The notes under the pieces: generated by a model
Told to the model about the DNA's origin: nothing
The model's input: the letters and a program-made list of their open reading frames with translations, nothing else
Database searches by the model: none
Source of the DNA: Affinundibacterium nitidum
GTDB lineage: Bacteria; Pseudomonadota; Gammaproteobacteria; Burkholderiales; Burkholderiaceae_D
Assembly: GCF_014284155.1 (NCBI RefSeq)
Contig: NZ_JACOFZ010000002.1
Span: forward strand, 514,469 to 578,468
Direction of reading: 5' to 3'
DNA: 64,000 nt
Program-made: the position numbers and the translations under genes
Shown here: positions 47,706 to 56,857 of the stretch, piece by piece
Layout: every line of letters begins with the position of its first letter
How positions within the stretch are numbered: the stretch's first letter is position 1

Positions 47706-50525
47706 ATGGAATTAGCCAAATCTTTTGAGCCCGCCAATATTGAATCGTTTTGGCGCACGGAATGGGAAAAACGCGGTTACTTTACAGCCACGACCGATGA
47801 GTCCAAACCATCGTTCAGTATCCAACTCCCACCACCAAACGTCACTGGCACTTTGCACATGGGTCATGCCTTCAACCAAACGATTATGGATGGCTTGACA
47901 CGTTATTACCGTATGCGTGGCCATAACACGGCATGGGTACCTGGCACAGATCACGCCGGTATCGCGACACAAATCGTGGTGGAACGCCAGCTCGATGCGC
48001 AAAAGATATCTCGCCACGATTTAGGTCGTGAAAAGTTCTTGGAAAAAGTCTGGGAGTGGAAAGAAAAATCTGGTTCCACCATCACGGGTCAAATGCGTCG
48101 TATGGGCGCGTCTGCCGATTGGAATCGTGAATACTTTACGATGGACGCAGAACGTTCAAAAGTCGTGACGGAAGTCTTCGTACGTTTGGTCGAACAAGGC
48201 TTAATCTATCGCGGCAAACGTTTGGTGAACTGGGACCCAGTATTGGGTACAGCGGTGTCTGATTTGGAAGTGGTATCGGAAGAAGAAGACGGTTCCATGT
48301 GGCATATCCGTTATCCATTTGCCGATGGCAGTGGTCACTTAACAGTAGCGACGACACGTCCGGAAACTTTGCTCGGTGACGTTGCTGTTGCGGTTGATCC
48401 AACCGACGAGCGCTATACTGCTTTCGTTGGCAAAATGTTGAAATTGCCTTTGACTGATCGTGAAATCCCAGTCATCGCAGATAGCTATGTCGACAAAGAG
48501 TTCGGCACTGGCTGCGTGAAAATTACACCAGCCCATGACTTCAACGATTACGCTGTTGGCCAACGTCATAACTTAGCCTTGATCAGTATCTTAACTTTGG
48601 ATGCCAAGATCAATGAAAACGGCCCAGCCGCCTACCAAGGCATGGACCGCTTTGTCGCTCGTAAGCAAATGGTGGCCGATCTTGATGCATTAGGTTTGCT
48701 CGAGTCGGTAAAGCCACACAAATTGATGGTGCCACGCGGCGACCGTACGAATGTCGTCATCGAACCGATGTTGACCGACCAATGGTTTATGGCGATGAGC
48801 AAAGCTGCGCCAGAAGGCACACACTTCCCAGGCAAATCGATTGCTGAAGTCGCGCTGGAAAAAGTAGCAAATGGTGAAGTGAAGTTCGTACCAGAAAACT
48901 GGAACACCACTTACAACCAATGGCTGAACAATATTCAAGACTGGTGTATTTCACGCCAGTTGTGGTGGGGTCATCAAATCCCAGCATGGTATGGTGAGAA
49001 CGGTGAAATTTTCGTCGCGCGTGATGAAGCCGAAGCCAAAGCAAAAGCTGCCGCGGCTGGTTACACAGGTGCCTTGAACCGTGATAACGATGTGCTAGAT
49101 ACCTGGTTCTCTTCTGCTTTGGTTCCCTTCTCGACGATGGGTTGGCCAGAGTTGACGGTGGACAGCAAATTGTTCTTGCCGTCTTCAGTATTGGTCACCG
49201 GCTTTGACATCATCTTCTTCTGGGTAGCGCGTATGGTCATGATGACCGCGCACTTCACTGGTAAGGTGCCATTCCATACAGTCTACGTACACGGCTTGGT
49301 GCGCGATTCTAGCGGCCAAAAAATGTCGAAGTCCAAAGGTAATACTCTAGACCCTATCGATTTAATCGATGGTATCAGCGTCGACGATTTAGTGGTTAAA
49401 CGCACTACCGGCCTGATGCGCGCAAGCGATGCACCGAAGATTGAAAAAGCCACACGCAAAGAATACGCTGACGGCATTCCAGCCTACGGCACAGACGCGT
49501 TGCGTTTCACGATGGCGAGCTATGCTTCACTTGGCCGCAACATCAACTTTGACTTAGGTCGTTGCGAAGGCTATCGCAACTTCTGCAATAAATTGTGGAA
49601 CGCCACACGCTTCGTCTTGATGAATACCGAAGGCAAAGACTGCGGCTTCACTGGCACAGCGAGCGACAATGATCTCGACTACTCCCAAGCCGACAAATGG
49701 ATCATCTCGACTTTGCAACGCACAGAAGCAGAACTCGAAAAGGGTTTTGCTGACTACCGCTTCGACAATATTGCCTCCGCCATCTACAAATTTGTGTGGG
49801 ACGAATACTGCGATTGGTATTTGGAAGTAGCCAAAGTCCAAGTACAACAAGGCAGCGAAGCACAACAACGCGCCACACGCCGCACTTTATTGCGTGTGTT
49901 GGAAGTGACCCTGCGCATGGCGCACCCAGTGATTCCATTCGTGACCGAAGCATTGTGGCAAACGGTAGCACCATTGGCCGGAAAAACGCTGAAAGCCGAA
50001 GGCGATTCCATCATGATGCAAGCCTACCCCTTGGTGAATGCAGAAGCGATCGACGAGGCTGCTGAAGGCTGGATGACTGGTCTCAAAGCCGCCACCGATG
50101 CTTGCCGCAACTTGCGTGGTGAAATGCAATTGTCACCAGCGGTACGCGTACCGCTGTTATTGCAACCAGCAAACGCAGCAGACAAATCACGCATGGAAAG
50201 CTACGCACCTTACATGGCAGCCTTGGCAAAATTGTCTGAAGTACAGATCGTCGATGTATTACCAGACTCACCAGCGCCAGTTTCCATCGTCGGTGAAACC
50301 AAGCTGATGTTGAAAGTAGAGATCGACGTCGCCGCAGAACGCGAACGCCTGTCAAAAGAAATGACCAAACTCGAAGCGGAAATCAACAAAGCCCAAGCAA
50401 AACTGAGCAACGAAAGTTTTGTGGCACGTGCGCCGGCAGCCGTTGTCGAACAAGAGAAAGAACGCGTATCGGGCTTCTCTGCGACATTGAGTAAAATGAA
50501 GGAGCAGTTTGCTAAGTTGGGCTAA
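47706..50525 (+). CDS. valS: Valyl-tRNA synthetase
   Basis: This class I synthetase charges tRNA-Val and edits mischarged threonine. The HIGH motif is HMGH in [15 protein letters not shown] and the KMSKS motif is in [14 protein letters not shown]. The editing domain includes [15 protein letters not shown] and [16 protein letters not shown]. The C-terminal coiled-coil arm ([22 protein letters not shown]) is complete. At 939 residues it is full length. A terminator follows at 50558. Confidence 0.98.
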   Translation: MELAKSFEPANIESFWRTEWEKRGYFTATTDESKPSFSIQLPPPNVTGTLHMGHAFNQTIMDGLTRYYRMRGHNTAWVPGTDHAGIATQIVVERQLDAQKISRHDLGREKFLEKVWEWKEKSGSTITGQMRRMGASADWNREYFTMDAERSKVVTEVFVRLVEQGLIYRGKRLVNWDPVLGTAVSDLEVVSEEEDGSMWHIRYPFADGSGHLTVATTRPETLLGDVAVAVDPTDERYTAFVGKMLKLPLTDREIPVIADSYVDKEFGTGCVKITPAHDFNDYAVGQRHNLALISILTLDAKINENGPAAYQGMDRFVARKQMVADLDALGLLESVKPHKLMVPRGDRTNVVIEPMLTDQWFMAMSKAAPEGTHFPGKSIAEVALEKVANGEVKFVPENWNTTYNQWLNNIQDWCISRQLWWGHQIPAWYGENGEIFVARDEAEAKAKAAAAGYTGALNRDNDVLDTWFSSALVPFSTMGWPELTVDSKLFLPSSVLVTGFDIIFFWVARMVMMTAHFTGKVPFHTVYVHGLVRDSSGQKMSKSKGNTLDPIDLIDGISVDDLVVKRTTGLMRASDAPKIEKATRKEYADGIPAYGTDALRFTMASYASLGRNINFDLGRCEGYRNFCNKLWNATRFVLMNTEGKDCGFTGTASDNDLDYSQADKWIISTLQRTEAELEKGFADYRFDNIASAIYKFVWDEYCDWYLEVAKVQVQQGSEAQQRATRRTLLRVLEVTLRMAHPVIPFVTEALWQTVAPLAGKTLKAEGDSIMMQAYPLVNAEAIDEAAEGWMTGLKAATDACRNLRGEMQLSPAVRVPLLLQPANAADKSRMESYAPYMAALAKLSEVQIVDVLPDSPAPVSIVGETKLMLKVEIDVAAERERLSKEMTKLEAEINKAQAKLSNESFVARAPAAVVEQEKERVSGFSATLSKMKEQFAKLG

Positions 50526-50557
50526 GCCTTCTAAAGCTAACTCAGTAAATAAATAGT

Positions 50558-50591
50558 AAGTAGGGCGCAATCACTTGCGCCCTACTTTTTT
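50558..50591 (+). terminator. Terminator after valS
   Basis: A perfect 13-bp stem AAGTAGGGCGCAA/TTGCGCCCTACTT (50558-50570 and 50575-50587) with a 4-nt loop is followed by T residues, 32 bp after the valS stop. Confidence 0.92.
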
Positions 50592-50623
50592 ATATCGACG
50601 ATACTTTTTTCGGGAACCGCAAT

Positions 50624-51160
50624 ATGGCGTCCTTGCAAGATCAATTTTTAAAAGCAGGTTTAGTCAACAAGAACAAAGCCAAACAAGTTCACCAAGACAA
50701 AGTCAAACAGAAAAAGGTCGAGCGCCGCACTGGAACAGAAAGCGTAGACGAAGCGCGTTTAGCCGCACTCGAAGTACAAAAGAAAAATGCCGAGCGTGCA
50801 CGTGAACTGAATGCGCAACGTGATGCGGCCGCTGCTCAAAAAGCGGTGTTCGCACAGATTGTGCAAATGGTGCAAACCAATCGCCAAAGCAAAGGTAATG
50901 GTGACATCGCCTATCACTACACGCATGGCACCAAGATCGACAAGATCTACGTCTCAGAAGAAGTACAAAAACATCTAATTGCAGGCCGACTGATGATCGT
51001 TTGCGTCGACGGCAAAAGGGAATTACTGCCTCGCGTCATCGCAGAGAAAATCGAGGAACGCGATGCTTCGTTGGTGGTACGGGTGAAGAAAACATCAAAT
51101 GAAATTGATGCGGATGATCCTTATGCGGCCTACCAAATTCCTGATGACTTTACTTGGTAG
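50624..51160 (+). CDS. DUF2058 family protein (YaiL-like)
   Basis: This 178-residue protein belongs to the DUF2058 family, often described as nucleoprotein or polynucleotide-associated in annotations, with no proven role. It starts SLQDQFLKAGLVNKNKAKQ, then has a long charged alpha-helical or coiled region (residues about 20-85, rich in K, R, E and A). The compact C-terminal domain contains YHYTHGTKIDKIYVSEE, QKHLIAGRLMIV and YAAYQIPDDFTW. The ATG lies 33 bp after the valS terminator, so it probably has its own promoter. Confidence 0.88.
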   Translation: MASLQDQFLKAGLVNKNKAKQVHQDKVKQKKVERRTGTESVDEARLAALEVQKKNAERARELNAQRDAAAAQKAVFAQIVQMVQTNRQSKGNGDIAYHYTHGTKIDKIYVSEEVQKHLIAGRLMIVCVDGKRELLPRVIAEKIEERDASLVVRVKKTSNEIDADDPYAAYQIPDDFTW

Positions 51161-51167
51161 TACGTAA

Positions 51168-51193
51168 GTGCGATTAGCGCAGCGTAATCGCAC
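51168..51193. terminator. Hairpin between convergent genes
   Basis: A 9-bp stem GTGCGATTA/TAATCGCAC with an 8-nt loop lies between the stop codons of the DUF2058 gene and the convergent Sel1-repeat gene. It lacks a T-run, so it may be a weak bidirectional terminator. Confidence 0.5.
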
Positions 51194-51202
51194 CTAGAAT
51201 GC

Positions 51203-51877
51203 TCATTGTTTTTGTGCTGCTTCTGCCTTAGCCTCTTCAATTTCCTCTTTACTCAATTGCGACTCTACATATTTACGGTAAGTCACAGCATCATCATAGT
51301 CGCCTGCAAGAATAAGCCATTTCAACGCAGCGACTTTATCGATCGCTACACCTTTTCCTTTGAAGTACATAAGCCCGATTTGATATTGGGCACTAGCGTT
51401 CTTTTGTTCCGCGGCCTTTGAGAATAAATCACGCGCTCTATCATAGTCACGTGAGACGCCAATTCCACTCACATATAAAACGCCCAAACTATATTGCGCG
51501 TCAGCATATCCAAGCTCCACTGCCTTATTGAACCAATAAACCGCCATCCCGTAATTGGGTGCAACGCCCTTGGCTTTTGCGTACATGCGACCGAGATTGA
51601 CTTGTGCCCGCACATTATTCTGCTGTGCTGCCTTTTCAAACAGTGCTTTTGCTTCCACGTAATTCTGCGCAACACCTTCACCATTAAGGTACATCAGGCC
51701 AAGATTAAACTGCGCGTCAGATTTACCTTGATCGGCGGCTTTCTTAAATGCTGCAGCGGCGGCGGGAAAATCGCGCTGCTCATATAAAGCGACTCCATCT
51801 GAAAAATCATCGGCTTGAGCGAGCTGACTCGCTGTACTAAAACCCAAGCTTAACAATAACAATAAAAACGATTTCAT
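51203..51877 (-). CDS. Secreted Sel1-repeat protein
   Basis: This 224-residue exported protein begins with the signal MKSFLLLLLSLGFSTASQLAQA. AGGGA is 7 nt upstream of the chosen ATG at 51877, whereas a start 48 bp upstream would add a basic extension before the signal. The body has about four Sel1-like repeats of 36 residues, each with an A-x-x-x-LG-x-x-Y pattern (AQFNLGLMYLNGEGVAQNY, AQVNLGRMYAKAKGVAPNY, AQYSLGVLYVSGIGVSRDY, AQYQIGLMYFKGKGVAIDK). The tail is highly charged (EEIEEAKAEAAQKQ). Such proteins mediate protein contacts; no partner is evident here. Confidence 0.9.
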   Translation of the reverse strand: MKSFLLLLLSLGFSTASQLAQADDFSDGVALYEQRDFPAAAAAFKKAADQGKSDAQFNLGLMYLNGEGVAQNYVEAKALFEKAAQQNNVRAQVNLGRMYAKAKGVAPNYGMAVYWFNKAVELGYADAQYSLGVLYVSGIGVSRDYDRARDLFSKAAEQKNASAQYQIGLMYFKGKGVAIDKVAALKWLILAGDYDDAVTYRKYVESQLSKEEIEEAKAEAAQKQ

Positions 51878-51987
51878 ATTCGTCCCTCGCCTCATAGCTC
51901 GATGCTGCTTTATACTAAAAGTCACTCAACTTATACTTTAATCATAAGCGAGCAATGATATTCAGCCAATGAATTTATCGCTAGCAG

Positions 51988-52455
51988 CTAAGCACGAACT
52001 GCCGCTTCAATCTCAGCAATTTCAATCTTCTTCTGCTTCATCATCGCCGCCATCGCTTTGCGCGATATATCTTTGTCAGCATTCATGGTCAATTCCAGCA
52101 AACGCTTGGGATAAATTTGCCATGACACACCGAAACGATCTTTTAACCAGCCGCATGCGGTTTCCTCACCGCCATTACTCGTAAATGCCGCCCAGAGTCG
52201 GTCAGTTTCAGCCTGATTGTCTGTTGCAACTGCAATCGACACGGCCTCACTCAAAGTGAACATCGGCCCTGCGTCGAGAATTTGATAAGGTACTCCACCG
52301 AGGTTAAAGTCGATCACAGAAAAAATACCGTAGCCGTTGTCGCCGACGTAGGCATTTTCGACTCTGCTATTGGGAATCAAGGAACAATAGAGCTCTGCGG
52401 CTTCTTGTCCGCGGCCGTCACGGAACCAAAGGCAGGTACGAATGGAATTGCTCAT
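51988..52455 (-). CDS. VOC family protein (PhnB-like)
   Basis: This 155-residue protein has the glyoxalase/VOC fold of the PhnB type. It shows TCLWFRDGRGQEAAELYCSLIPNS, FNLGGVPYQILDAG, FTLSEAVSIAVATDNQAETDRLW and CGWLKDRFGVSWQIYP. This family has no known catalytic reaction and is often mislabelled as a demethylubiquinone methyltransferase. It lies alone on the minus strand, opposite the ArsR-AHSA1 pair. Confidence 0.92.
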   Translation of the reverse strand: MSNSIRTCLWFRDGRGQEAAELYCSLIPNSRVENAYVGDNGYGIFSVIDFNLGGVPYQILDAGPMFTLSEAVSIAVATDNQAETDRLWAAFTSNGGEETACGWLKDRFGVSWQIYPKRLLELTMNADKDISRKAMAAMMKQKKIEIAEIEAAVRA

Positions 52456-52709
52456 GGATTTGCTCCTCGAAGAGTCGTGTTAGACAAGGTAGTTCAGCCT
52501 ACATTCAAAAACCTGCAGCGATGAAAGAATGAAAGAATCAATCGCAAACCCAGTTGATCATAAACGAAGACGTGAAAAGATGAAATCAGAAGTATCAACA
52601 TCAGATTGCTTTTTTCTTGGTGTTCATCACACGCATCAAATATCACTTGACGCCATCGAAATCCCACAATACTATTAAACTATTAGGTTAATTAACCATT
52701 CGGTACACT

Positions 52710-53087
52710 ATGCAAGATCAACTGAGTTTAACGTTTTCCGCCCTCGCCGATCCTACGCGTCGTGCAATTTTGGCGCAACTTTCCCAAGGTGAGGCGAATG
52801 TATCCGATTTGGCACGCCCATTTCTGAATGACATGAGCCTACCTGCTGTCACTAAACATCTCAAGGTTCTTGAGACCGCAGGTCTTATTACCAAAACCCG
52901 CGATGCTCAATGTCGTCCATGCAAGCTCAATGGTGGAAACCTCAAACTGGCAGCAGACTGGGTCGATCAATATCGCGCTTTTTGGGAAGAAAGTTTCGAT
53001 CGCCTTGATCTCTATCTACAAACCGTCACCGCCGAAAAGAAAGGTAAGAAGAATGTCCGCAACAAAAACAAAACCACAAGCAAATGA
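52710..53087 (+). CDS. ArsR-family winged-helix regulator
   Basis: This is a small repressor-like DNA-binding protein of 125 residues. The winged helix is clear: LADPTRRAILAQLSQGEANVSDLARPF, then the recognition helix LPAVTKHLKVLETAGLITKT and a wing RDAQCRPCKLN. The metal-binding cysteine pair of true ArsR is missing, so this belongs to the subgroup paired with AHSA1/SRPBCC proteins. The end of this gene overlaps the AHSA1 gene by 35 bp in another frame, indicating tight co-expression. Confidence 0.92.
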   Translation: MQDQLSLTFSALADPTRRAILAQLSQGEANVSDLARPFLNDMSLPAVTKHLKVLETAGLITKTRDAQCRPCKLNGGNLKLAADWVDQYRAFWEESFDRLDLYLQTVTAEKKGKKNVRNKNKTTSK

Positions 53088-54012
53088 AATTTATCTCGAG
53101 CGGATCTACGATGCGCCGGTTGAAATCGTCTGGGATGCGTGGGTAGACCCAGTGCAAGCGGCACATTGGTGGGGGCCACGCGGCTTCACCTTGACCACCC
53201 ATAGCAAAGAATTGCGCGTGGGTGGTCAATGGCGTTACACCATGCATGGACCAGATGGCACTGATTATCCCAACATTGCGACTTACCACGAAATCGATGA
53301 GCACCGATCCTTGGTTTACGATCATGGTGCCACCGATGACACACCACCGCTTTTTCGTGTCACCGTCTACTTCACCGCGATCGGCAAAAAGACCTTGATG
53401 GAAATGACCATGAGTTTGGCGACAGCCGAGGCGGCCACACAAACGCGTCAGTTCATTAAACAAGCAGGTGGCGAATCAACTTGGGATCGTTTCGCAGAAT
53501 ACCTAGGAGCGCAGATTGAACACAAAGAACGCTTCGTCATTAACCGCAGCTTCGCAGCACCGATCGATCTGATGTATGACATGTGGACCAAGGCCGAACA
53601 TTTTTCTAAATGGTTACCGCCAACTGGTTTCACTATGTCTTTTATGCGCGCCGATTTGCATGAAGGTGGCAGCTCGTTTTATAAGATGACGAATGGCAGC
53701 AACATTACCATGTATGGACGCGCTTCTTATCTAGAGATGTCCAAGTCCAATCGACTCGTCTACACACAGCAGTTCTGCGATGAACATGAAAATATTTCGC
53801 GTCATCCTATGGCGCCGACCTGGCCAGAGACTATGCAGACGACGGTCGAGTTTACAGCTGAGGGCGACAGCCAGACCCGCGTGACGGTCACTTGGGAACC
53901 AGTCGGTGACTTCACCGATGCTGAACTACAAGCCTTCATCAACGAACGTCGTGGCATGACAATGGGATGGACAGGGTCATTCGACAAATTGGAAATTCTC
54001 TTAAACGCGTAA
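53053..54012 (+). CDS. Tandem AHSA1/SRPBCC domain protein
   Basis: This 319-residue protein carries two AHSA1-type SRPBCC domains in a row. The first (about 10-155) begins EIYLERIYDAPVEIVWDAW and has HWWGPRGFTL; the second (about 165-315) begins RFVINRSFAAPIDLMYDMW and has KWLPPTGFTMSFM. The SRPBCC fold is a ligand-binding barrel, and partners of ArsR regulators in this arrangement have no defined substrate. The start at 53053 is the first ATG giving a normal N-terminus; a longer frame inside arsR is rejected. Confidence 0.9.
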   Translation: MSATKTKPQANEIYLERIYDAPVEIVWDAWVDPVQAAHWWGPRGFTLTTHSKELRVGGQWRYTMHGPDGTDYPNIATYHEIDEHRSLVYDHGATDDTPPLFRVTVYFTAIGKKTLMEMTMSLATAEAATQTRQFIKQAGGESTWDRFAEYLGAQIEHKERFVINRSFAAPIDLMYDMWTKAEHFSKWLPPTGFTMSFMRADLHEGGSSFYKMTNGSNITMYGRASYLEMSKSNRLVYTQQFCDEHENISRHPMAPTWPETMQTTVEFTAEGDSQTRVTVTWEPVGDFTDAELQAFINERRGMTMGWTGSFDKLEILLNA

Positions 54013-54023
54013 AAAATTTTTTT

Positions 54024-54062
54024 ACTCCTCCCTAATAACAAGGTTCGGGTAGTTGGAGGAGT
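54024..54062. other. Hairpin after the AHSA1 gene
   Basis: An 8-bp inverted repeat ACTCCTCC/GGAGGAGT with a 23-nt spacer lies 12 bp past the AHSA1 stop codon. It is preceded by A6T7. The T-run is on the 5' side, so it is not a standard terminator in the plus direction. Confidence 0.35.
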
Positions 54063-54132
54063 TAATTACCGTTTTTCAAGTTGAGGAAATCATTACAATG
54101 TGGTTTCCTCTTTTTCTTACTATGCTCTAACA

Positions 54133-54399
54133 ATGGAATTTCTCATCCTTTCTTGTTTGGCTGCCGTCGCCATCATTATCCGCATCTTCCTCCACTACAT
54201 TGATATTGACGGGATACTTTCAGCTGCAAGAAAGAAAGGATGGAGAAATGTTAAAGTGGAGTGGGCACCCTTCGCTGCAGGAGCGTTTTTCGAAGACGGG
54301 GAGCGCTGCTACCGCGTATTTTATTTGGATGAGCAAGGCATTAAGAACATCGCACATTGTAAGACGTCAATCATGACCGGACTTTTCTGGCGAGAATAA
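54133..54399 (+). CDS. Hypothetical small membrane protein
   Basis: I do not recognise this protein. From the ATG at 54133 it has 88 residues; a GTG at 54100 would add 11. The N-terminus is one hydrophobic segment (FLILSCLAAVAIIIRIFLHYI) followed by a soluble part with ILSAARKKGWRNVKVEWAPFAAGAFFEDGERCYRVFYLDEQG. The soluble part has a plausible beta-meander composition and codon use looks coding. There is no Shine-Dalgarno at either start, so it may be translated weakly. The neighbouring VOC gene is convergent. Confidence 0.5.
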   Translation: MEFLILSCLAAVAIIIRIFLHYIDIDGILSAARKKGWRNVKVEWAPFAAGAFFEDGERCYRVFYLDEQGIKNIAHCKTSIMTGLFWRE

Positions 54400-54427
54400 T
54401 CGTTGAGCCTGTAGTCACGCTTTGCCA

Positions 54428-54814
54428 TTACTGCATAGAATGCAGACCGATCATATTGCCTTCAGTATCAACGACTAGCGCAATATATCCATTAACGCCA
54501 ATTGACTGTTTCCCCTTGAATACAGTGCCACCGTGCTTCAGCGCACGCTCGAGTTCCACTGCGCAGTCGTCACATGAGAAGTAAACCAATGTGCTGCCAC
54601 CGGAGGGGCACCCAGGCATTTTGATTAAGGCACCAGATGCGCCGTAATCTTGCATAGCCATAGGGAAAGTCCACATCTCCATATCCCCAAATTCAGACGG
54701 ATTAGGATTGGGCAGTTCCACTAATGTGGTTTCAAAAACCGCTTCATAAAATGCCTTAGCACGCGGGATGTCTTGCACATAAATTTCGAACCAGCCAACG
54801 GGATTTGCTTTCAT
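54428..54814 (-). CDS. VOC family protein
   Basis: This is a second glyoxalase-fold protein of 128 residues, not closely similar to the PhnB-like one at 52 kb. The start at 54814 has AAGGAGA upstream and gives MKANPVGWFEIYVQDIPRAKAFYEAVF; the earlier in-frame start lies before that site. Other motifs are GALIKMPGCPSGGSTLVYFSC and GYIALVVDTEGNMIGLHS. Members include dioxygenases, lyases and resistance proteins, and I cannot assign one. Confidence 0.9.
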   Translation of the reverse strand: MKANPVGWFEIYVQDIPRAKAFYEAVFETTLVELPNPNPSEFGDMEMWTFPMAMQDYGASGALIKMPGCPSGGSTLVYFSCDDCAVELERALKHGGTVFKGKQSIGVNGYIALVVDTEGNMIGLHSMQ

Positions 54815-54877
54815 CTTGATTCTCCTTGAAGTTATTTTCCACAACGATACGATATGGGTACGCTAAGACTATCTGCT

Positions 54878-55228
54878 CTACTGGCGCAATATTTTTTCAA
54901 GATTTTTACCCTTGGCCAATTCATCGATGAGCTTGTCGAGGCATCTAACTCTATATGTGATTGGATCTTGAAGATCTTCGACACGAACGCCGCACACAAG
55001 GCCTGTGATTAAGGAAATATTAGGATGTATTGAAGGTGCTTGACTAAAGAAGTCTTGAAAATTGATCTCAACCTTAGTGCGCTGACCAAGCTGCTCACGG
55101 CTATAACCCGTTAGCCAGCAGATGATAGTATTTACTTCTTCCTGCGTCCGGCCTTTTCGTTCAGCCTTTTGTACGTACAATGGATAAACCGCAGTGAAAA
55201 GTATTTTTGAAATATCTCGTGTCGCCAT
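54878..55228 (-). CDS. DUF2200 family protein
   Basis: This 116-residue protein matches the DUF2200 family from end to end. It begins ATRDISKILFTAVYPLYVQKAERKGR and contains ICWLTGYSREQL, VEINFQDFFSQAPSIHPN and GVRVEDLQDPITYRVRCLDKLIDELAKG. The ATG at 55228 has AAAGGAAAC upstream; upstream in-frame starts would add 25 unrelated residues. The function of the family is unknown. It has no obvious operon partner. Confidence 0.88.
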   Translation of the reverse strand: MATRDISKILFTAVYPLYVQKAERKGRTQEEVNTIICWLTGYSREQLGQRTKVEINFQDFFSQAPSIHPNISLITGLVCGVRVEDLQDPITYRVRCLDKLIDELAKGKNLEKILRQ

Positions 55229-55324
55229 ATTCGTTTCCTTTCTGGAGACTATATGATTGAACTTAAAATACACACAGGCGTAGAAACGATACTTGCAAGG
55301 CACTAGCGCCAGCGAAGTTATTTA

Positions 55325-55639
55325 TCATGGGGCGATTAGCCACAAAAATAAAGCTGTTATAAGAAACGAACTTACCAATAATAGAAAAACAATTTTCTCA
55401 ACACTAGCATTTTTTCGATAGCAATTTTCGCAAACCAGCGCTCGCACTGCACTCCCTTCTCCTCCGCCAACCGCTATCGTTGGAGAACTTGCCCCAATTA
55501 AATCTCGACACTTCGCACAGACACCCCTTTGATTTTTATGCCTGCTTCGTCGTACGATCAGATGATCTACAATCAGGATCCCCAGTGCCACGCAAACAAT
55601 TATTCCCAAGGTGATATAAGGACTTGATTCGTGTTGCAT
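55325..55639 (-). CDS. Hypothetical membrane protein with a zinc-ribbon-like domain
   Basis: This 104-residue protein has an N-terminal membrane helix (ITLGIIVCVALGILIVDHLIV) and a C-terminal one (IVFLLLVSSFLITALFLWLI). Between them lie two CxxC pairs (GVCAKCRDL and LVCENCYRK), spaced about 30 residues apart with a glycine-rich loop. These probably bind one zinc. I do not recognise a family. It is the last gene of a three-gene minus-strand set with a TFIIB-type zinc-ribbon protein (28 bp upstream) and an SPFH protein, which suggests a shared membrane role. Confidence 0.75.
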   Translation of the reverse strand: MQHESSPYITLGIIVCVALGILIVDHLIVRRSRHKNQRGVCAKCRDLIGASSPTIAVGGGEGSAVRALVCENCYRKNASVEKIVFLLLVSSFLITALFLWLIAP

Positions 55640-55667
55640 ATCTAATTCGAATCTAAAAGTTAATGCA

Positions 55668-56753
55668 TCAATGCTTCTGCGAAGCCCAAATTAAAGCGCC
55701 TATAACAACCAAGCCTAACGCCACCGCACCTACAATCTTCCAAACCGAGTACGGGCGCTCACCTTGTACTTTTCCAGTCTGCCCATTGACCAAGAAGCGA
55801 TAAACTTTATCGCCGTAACGGTAAGACGATAACCAAATCGGCAGCAGCACGTGTTTGAAATGAATATCACTATAGCGTGGGCTCATACTGCTGATGCGTT
55901 GATGATCGCCGCCAATATCGCGGCATATTTCTGCACGTATGACGTTTTCCATTTCATCACGAGCTGCATCGAAGCCTGGTTCTAAGCCAACTTGATAGGC
56001 TTCGACTGTGAATCCTGAAACATAGTCATCACGATAGGCTTGTAGTCGCTCTAATCGCCACGGTGCCAACTTTGCTGCGTATTCTGCAGGTAAAGTGCGT
56101 GAACCTAGAACCAGAACGTCATCGAAATCGACATGGACTTGGCCTGAGGCTGGGTACCATGCAGTGCGAGTGACACTGCGTGTTTTTGTTTCACCATTTT
56201 CGCGATAGGTTTCAGTTTCGGTGTAATCAACACCTCGCTCGCCATAGTACGGTGTATCGCTGGCAGCGTCATAAGTCCAATATGGAGTATAGATACCTTT
56301 CAAGCCACGCTCAGCTCGGTGTGCTTGCTTCAAGGCGTTGGGGGCAAACCAGAGGCCGCTGATCCAATCTGTGAACTTTTGCCGCGCTTCTGCTTCTTTG
56401 ATGTCAAAAGCAGCGATCGCTCTGGGTTGAATAATGCGCTGTGAATACGCTTCTGCTGCAATTAAAGGTGCCGCACAGAATGGGCAGCGGTCCGAAACTA
56501 TATTGGCGGAAAATTGCGATTGCGCGCCACAGGCTTTACATTTAACCGTTTGCGCAGCAATGCTCGGTTCGTTGCCTGCTTTTTCTGCCAAGTAGGCTGC
56601 GTAGTCTAATTCCTCTACCGCAGCTGCAGTAGCTTGAACATCAACCTCAATTGCGTTTTGATGGCCGCAATATGGGCACTTTAAGGCCGATTGGCCAGGC
56701 GCATATTCGAGTTTCGCACCGCATTGGGTGCACGGAAAAGTTTTGGTGCTCAC
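55668..56753 (-). CDS. TFIIB-type zinc-ribbon membrane protein
   Basis: This 361-residue protein begins with one zinc ribbon (FPCTQCGAKLEYAPG with KCPYCGHQN) and then a second (VKCKACGAQSQFSAN with RCPFCAAPLI). The middle is rich in beta strands and aromatic residues (IYTPYWTYDAASDTPYYGERG, HVLLPIWLSSYRYGDKVYRF, VNGQTGKVQGERPYSVWK). One C-terminal membrane helix follows (GAVALGLVVIGALIWA). Homologues are often misnamed primosomal or helicase proteins on the strength of the ribbon. It is commonly found beside SPFH/GYF proteins, as here, 104 bp downstream of one. Function unknown; a membrane quality-control role is only a guess. Confidence 0.85.
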   Translation of the reverse strand: MSTKTFPCTQCGAKLEYAPGQSALKCPYCGHQNAIEVDVQATAAAVEELDYAAYLAEKAGNEPSIAAQTVKCKACGAQSQFSANIVSDRCPFCAAPLIAAEAYSQRIIQPRAIAAFDIKEAEARQKFTDWISGLWFAPNALKQAHRAERGLKGIYTPYWTYDAASDTPYYGERGVDYTETETYRENGETKTRSVTRTAWYPASGQVHVDFDDVLVLGSRTLPAEYAAKLAPWRLERLQAYRDDYVSGFTVEAYQVGLEPGFDAARDEMENVIRAEICRDIGGDHQRISSMSPRYSDIHFKHVLLPIWLSSYRYGDKVYRFLVNGQTGKVQGERPYSVWKIVGAVALGLVVIGALIWASQKH

Positions 56754-56857
56754 CGACTATCCTGATTCAAATTAGAACAAAAGAGGCTATGCAAAATAGA
56801 CGCAGCGCTGAATCAATTCAGATGCGTCTTTGCGTGCTAATCAAACTACGATCGGGT

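Noticed and set aside
52870-53052. Extra 61 codons before the AHSA1 protein
   Set aside because: They are the ArsR coding sequence read in another frame. The ATG at 53053 gives a normal AHSA1 start.
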